Shown here piece after piece: positions 44,426-47,273 of a DNA stretch of 47,273 nt (positions within the stretch are counted from its first letter, which is position 1; each line of letters begins with the position of its first letter). The position numbers were made by a program, and so were the translations under genes. The stretch is taken from positions 1-47,273 of the forward strand of contig CASHSZ010000097.1 of NCBI GenBank assembly GCA_949358305.1, written 5' to 3'. The stretch comes from Strigamia acuminata. Its lineage: Eukaryota; Arthropoda; Chilopoda; Geophilomorpha; Linotaeniidae. The notes beneath the pieces were generated by a model, which saw nothing but the letters and a program-made list of their open reading frames with translations, made no database searches and had not been told where the DNA came from.

Positions 44426-47273
44426 CCTTTTCGCGGATTGGCTTCCGCGAAATCCGCATTTCGGGGGCGACTATTCTGGGGATTCCGGGTGGACCAAACT
44501 CTTCCGGAAAACATCCGGGGTGGTGTTGGGAGTGTCAATAGACTGTTTTGTGTCAAGGTTGTCAATTTTCATGTGAGTATTGGAAGGTTCATTTCTGCAC
44601 ATTCTCATGTATTTTTTTTCACAGGAGCGACAAGGAGCGATGAAGCGGGATCGAGCGAGAGTGGGTAAAATAAACTGGTTTACGTCTCCAATGCGCGTTC
44701 AAGATGGAATACGAACTCGGAATCGACTCCAACACGCGTTCGCGTGACATACGGACGCATTCACGACCCAGATCAAAAAATGATCTCGTATTCGACTCGC
44801 TTTCTAGTCGAGTACGAATTTTGCCCTTCTTCAACGCGAAATCGTATTCGACTCGTTTTCGAGTCGAATGCGAATTTTGCCCTTCTTCAACGCGAAATCG
44901 TATTCGACTCGTTTTCGAGTCGAGTACGAATTTTGCCCTTCTTCAACGCGAAATCGTATTCGACTCGTTTTCGAGTCGAGTACGAATTTTGCCCTTCTTC
45001 AACGCGAAATCGTATTCGACTCGTTTTCGAGTCGAGTACGAATTTTGCCCTTCTACAACGCGAAATCGTATTCGACTCGCTTTCGAGTCGAATGCGAATT
45101 TTGCCCTTCTTCAACGCGAAATCGTATTCGACTCGTTATCGAGTCGAATGCGAATTTTGCCCTTCTTCAACGCGAAATCGTATTCGACTCGTTTTCGAGT
45201 CGAATGCGAGTTTTGCCCTTCTTCAACGCGAAATCGTATTCGACTCGTTTTCGAGTCGAATGCGAATTTTGCCCTTCTTCAACGCGAAATCGTATTCGAC
45301 TCGTTTTCGAGTCGAATACGAGTTTTGCCCTTCTTCAACGCGAAATCGTATTCGACTCGTTTTCGAGTCAAATACGAGTTTTGCCCTTCTTCAACGCGAA
45401 ATCGTATTCGACTCGTTTTCGAGTCGAATGCGAATTTTGCCCTTCTTCAACGCGAAATCGTATTCGACTCGTTTTCGAGTCGAATACGAGTTTTGCCCTT
45501 CTTCAACGCGAAATCGTATTCGACTCGTTTTCGAGTCAAATACGAGTTTTGTCCTTCTTCAACGCGAAATCGTATTCGACTCGTTTTCGAGTCGAATACG
45601 AGATAGTCGATGACCCGTTCCCGGACTTTGACTCGTACGACTCGTATTCGAGATGTATTCGAGATGTATTCGAATCGTATTCGAGTCGCATTCGAGATGG
45701 TCGATGATTTCCACTCGCTCGTATACGCGATGTATACGAGCTCGTATTTTGATCGTAATCGTAAACGAATCGTTTACAAGTCGTATACAAGTTGTATACG
45801 ACGTGTATACACCTCGTATACGAACGAAGTTTGGAAAATCCACCGGATACTTACTACGACATGAAAACACATAGTAGTCACATACGTCTTATTTGGAAAT
45901 TGTGTTTTCACAAACTTCGTTCGTATACGAGGTGTATACACGTCGTATACAACTTGTATACGACTTGTAAACGATTCGTTTACGATTACGATCAAAATAC
46001 GAGCTCGTATACAACGCGTATACGAGCGAGTGGAAATCATCGACCATCTCGAATACGACTCGAATACGATTCGAATACATCTCGAATACATCTCGAATAC
46101 GAGTCGTACGAGTCAAAGTCCGGGAACGGGTCATCGACTATCTCGTATTCGAGTTGTTACGAGTTCGTATTTTGATCGTATTCGTATTCGAATCGAATTC
46201 GAATCGTATTCGAATCGAATACGAATCGAATTCGAGTCGTATTCGAGATGGTCGATGATTTCCACTCGCTCGTATACGCGTTGTATACGAGCTCGTATTT
46301 TGATCGTAATCGTAAACGAATCGTTTACAAGTCGTATACAAGTTGTATACGACGTGTATACACCTCGTATACGAACGAAGTTTGTGAAAACACAATTTCC
46401 AAATAAGACGTATGTGACTACTATGTGTTTTCATGTCGTAGTAAGTATCCGGTGGATTTTCCAAACTTCGTTCGTATACGAGGTGTATACACGTCGTATA
46501 CAACTTGTATACGACTTGTAAACGATTCGTTTACGATTACGATCAAAATACGAGCTCGTATACAACGCGTATACGAGCGAGTGGAAATCATCGACCATCT
46601 CGAATACGACTCGAATTCGATTCGTATTCGATTCGAATACGAATCGAATTCGATTCGAATACGAATACGATCAAAATACGAACTCGTAACAACTCGAATA
46701 CGAATCAAAGTCCGGGAAACAAAAATCATCGACCATCTCGTATACGATTCGAAAGCGAATCGAATACGATTTCGCGTTGAGAAAAGGCAAAACTCGCATT
46801 CGACTCGAAAACGAGTCGAATACGATTTCGCGTTGAAGAAGGGCAAAATTCGCATTCGACTCGAAAGCGAGTCGAATACGATTTCGCGTTGAGAAAAGGC
46901 AAAACTCGCATTCGACTCGAAAACGAGTCGAATACGATTTCGCGTTGAAGAAGGGCAAAACTCGCATTCGACTCGAAAACGAGTCGAATACGATTTCGCG
47001 TTGAAGAAGGGCAAAATTCGTATTCGATTCGAAAGCGAATCGAATACGATTTCGCTTGGGAAAAGGACTCGAATGCGCCTCCACGTTGCAATGCGCATTT
47101 GTGTAAACGATGATGGAATCCCCTGCTTAAATACTGGCTATCGCGTCACGTAACAGCAACGTGCCACGTCACGTAATTGCAACGTGCCGCGCTATGCCAC
47201 ACAATGTGCCGCCGCGATAGGCCATCGAACCTGAATGTGTGTGATGCGAAACGCGCGAGTACACGCGCGGAGA
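44426..47273. repeat. 11,581-bp tandem unit, copy 3 (partial at window edge)
   Basis: First 2,848 bp of a third copy, cut by the window end. One difference seen: T at 45552 where copies 1 and 2 have C. The tandem array therefore continues beyond the window. Confidence 0.97.
44787..47059. repeat. Fold-back block, copy 3
   Basis: Left 56-bp array 44787-45602, palindrome 1 at 45592-46152, palindrome 2 at 46143-46703 and reversed array 46735-47059, as in copy 1. Confidence 0.95.

Overview
This window is repeat-dominated eukaryotic DNA with no recognisable host gene. The organism is most likely an invertebrate, probably an arthropod. That is inferred from the LTR retrotransposon proteins, especially an integrase with a 34-residue D-to-E spacing and an ANPVER motif of a kind I associate with insect-type Ty3/gypsy elements, and from a spliced third ORF. 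No species can be named from sequence alone.

Left part (1-8645). A short block of a 20-bp AT-rich satellite (type A) runs into a truncated Ty3/gypsy element on the minus strand (about 236-8268). Its reverse transcriptase domain is split by a minus-strand Ty1/copia insertion (871-5692). The copia element has lost its 5' LTR and the start of gag but keeps a 1,460-codon open frame with zinc knuckle, protease, integrase, RT and RNase H motifs. The gypsy element is cut off inside RNase H and passes directly into satellite.

Middle part (8269-21263). Two 20-bp satellites, A and B, are related to each other as diverged reverse complements (15/20 positions). They form a B-A-B array. A complete, young LTR element (9832-17052) is inserted in the A block with a 4-bp ATTA duplication and 631-bp LTRs that differ at four positions by eye. 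Read on the minus strand it has a tRNA-Pro-like primer binding site, a large gag, an integrase, a spliced ORF3 and a polypurine tract. It has no protease, reverse transcriptase or RNase H, so it must have been copied in trans.

Right part (21264-47273). A unit of exactly 11,581 bp is tandemly repeated: two full copies and 2,848 bp of a third, cut by the window end. I saw only two base differences between copies. The unit has no credible gene. It begins within 3 bp of a 9-bp hairpin. It then carries a CpG-rich block of nested palindromes: fifteen 56-bp hairpin repeats, two 241-bp inverted repeats whose 79-nt loops are reverse complements of each other, and about six 56-bp repeats in the opposite orientation. 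The rest is AT-rich and holds inverted-repeat modules and a 392-bp Ac-like hAT MITE with a perfect 8-bp target duplication. The fold-back block and the tandem 11.6-kb unit are the strongest candidates for something undescribed.
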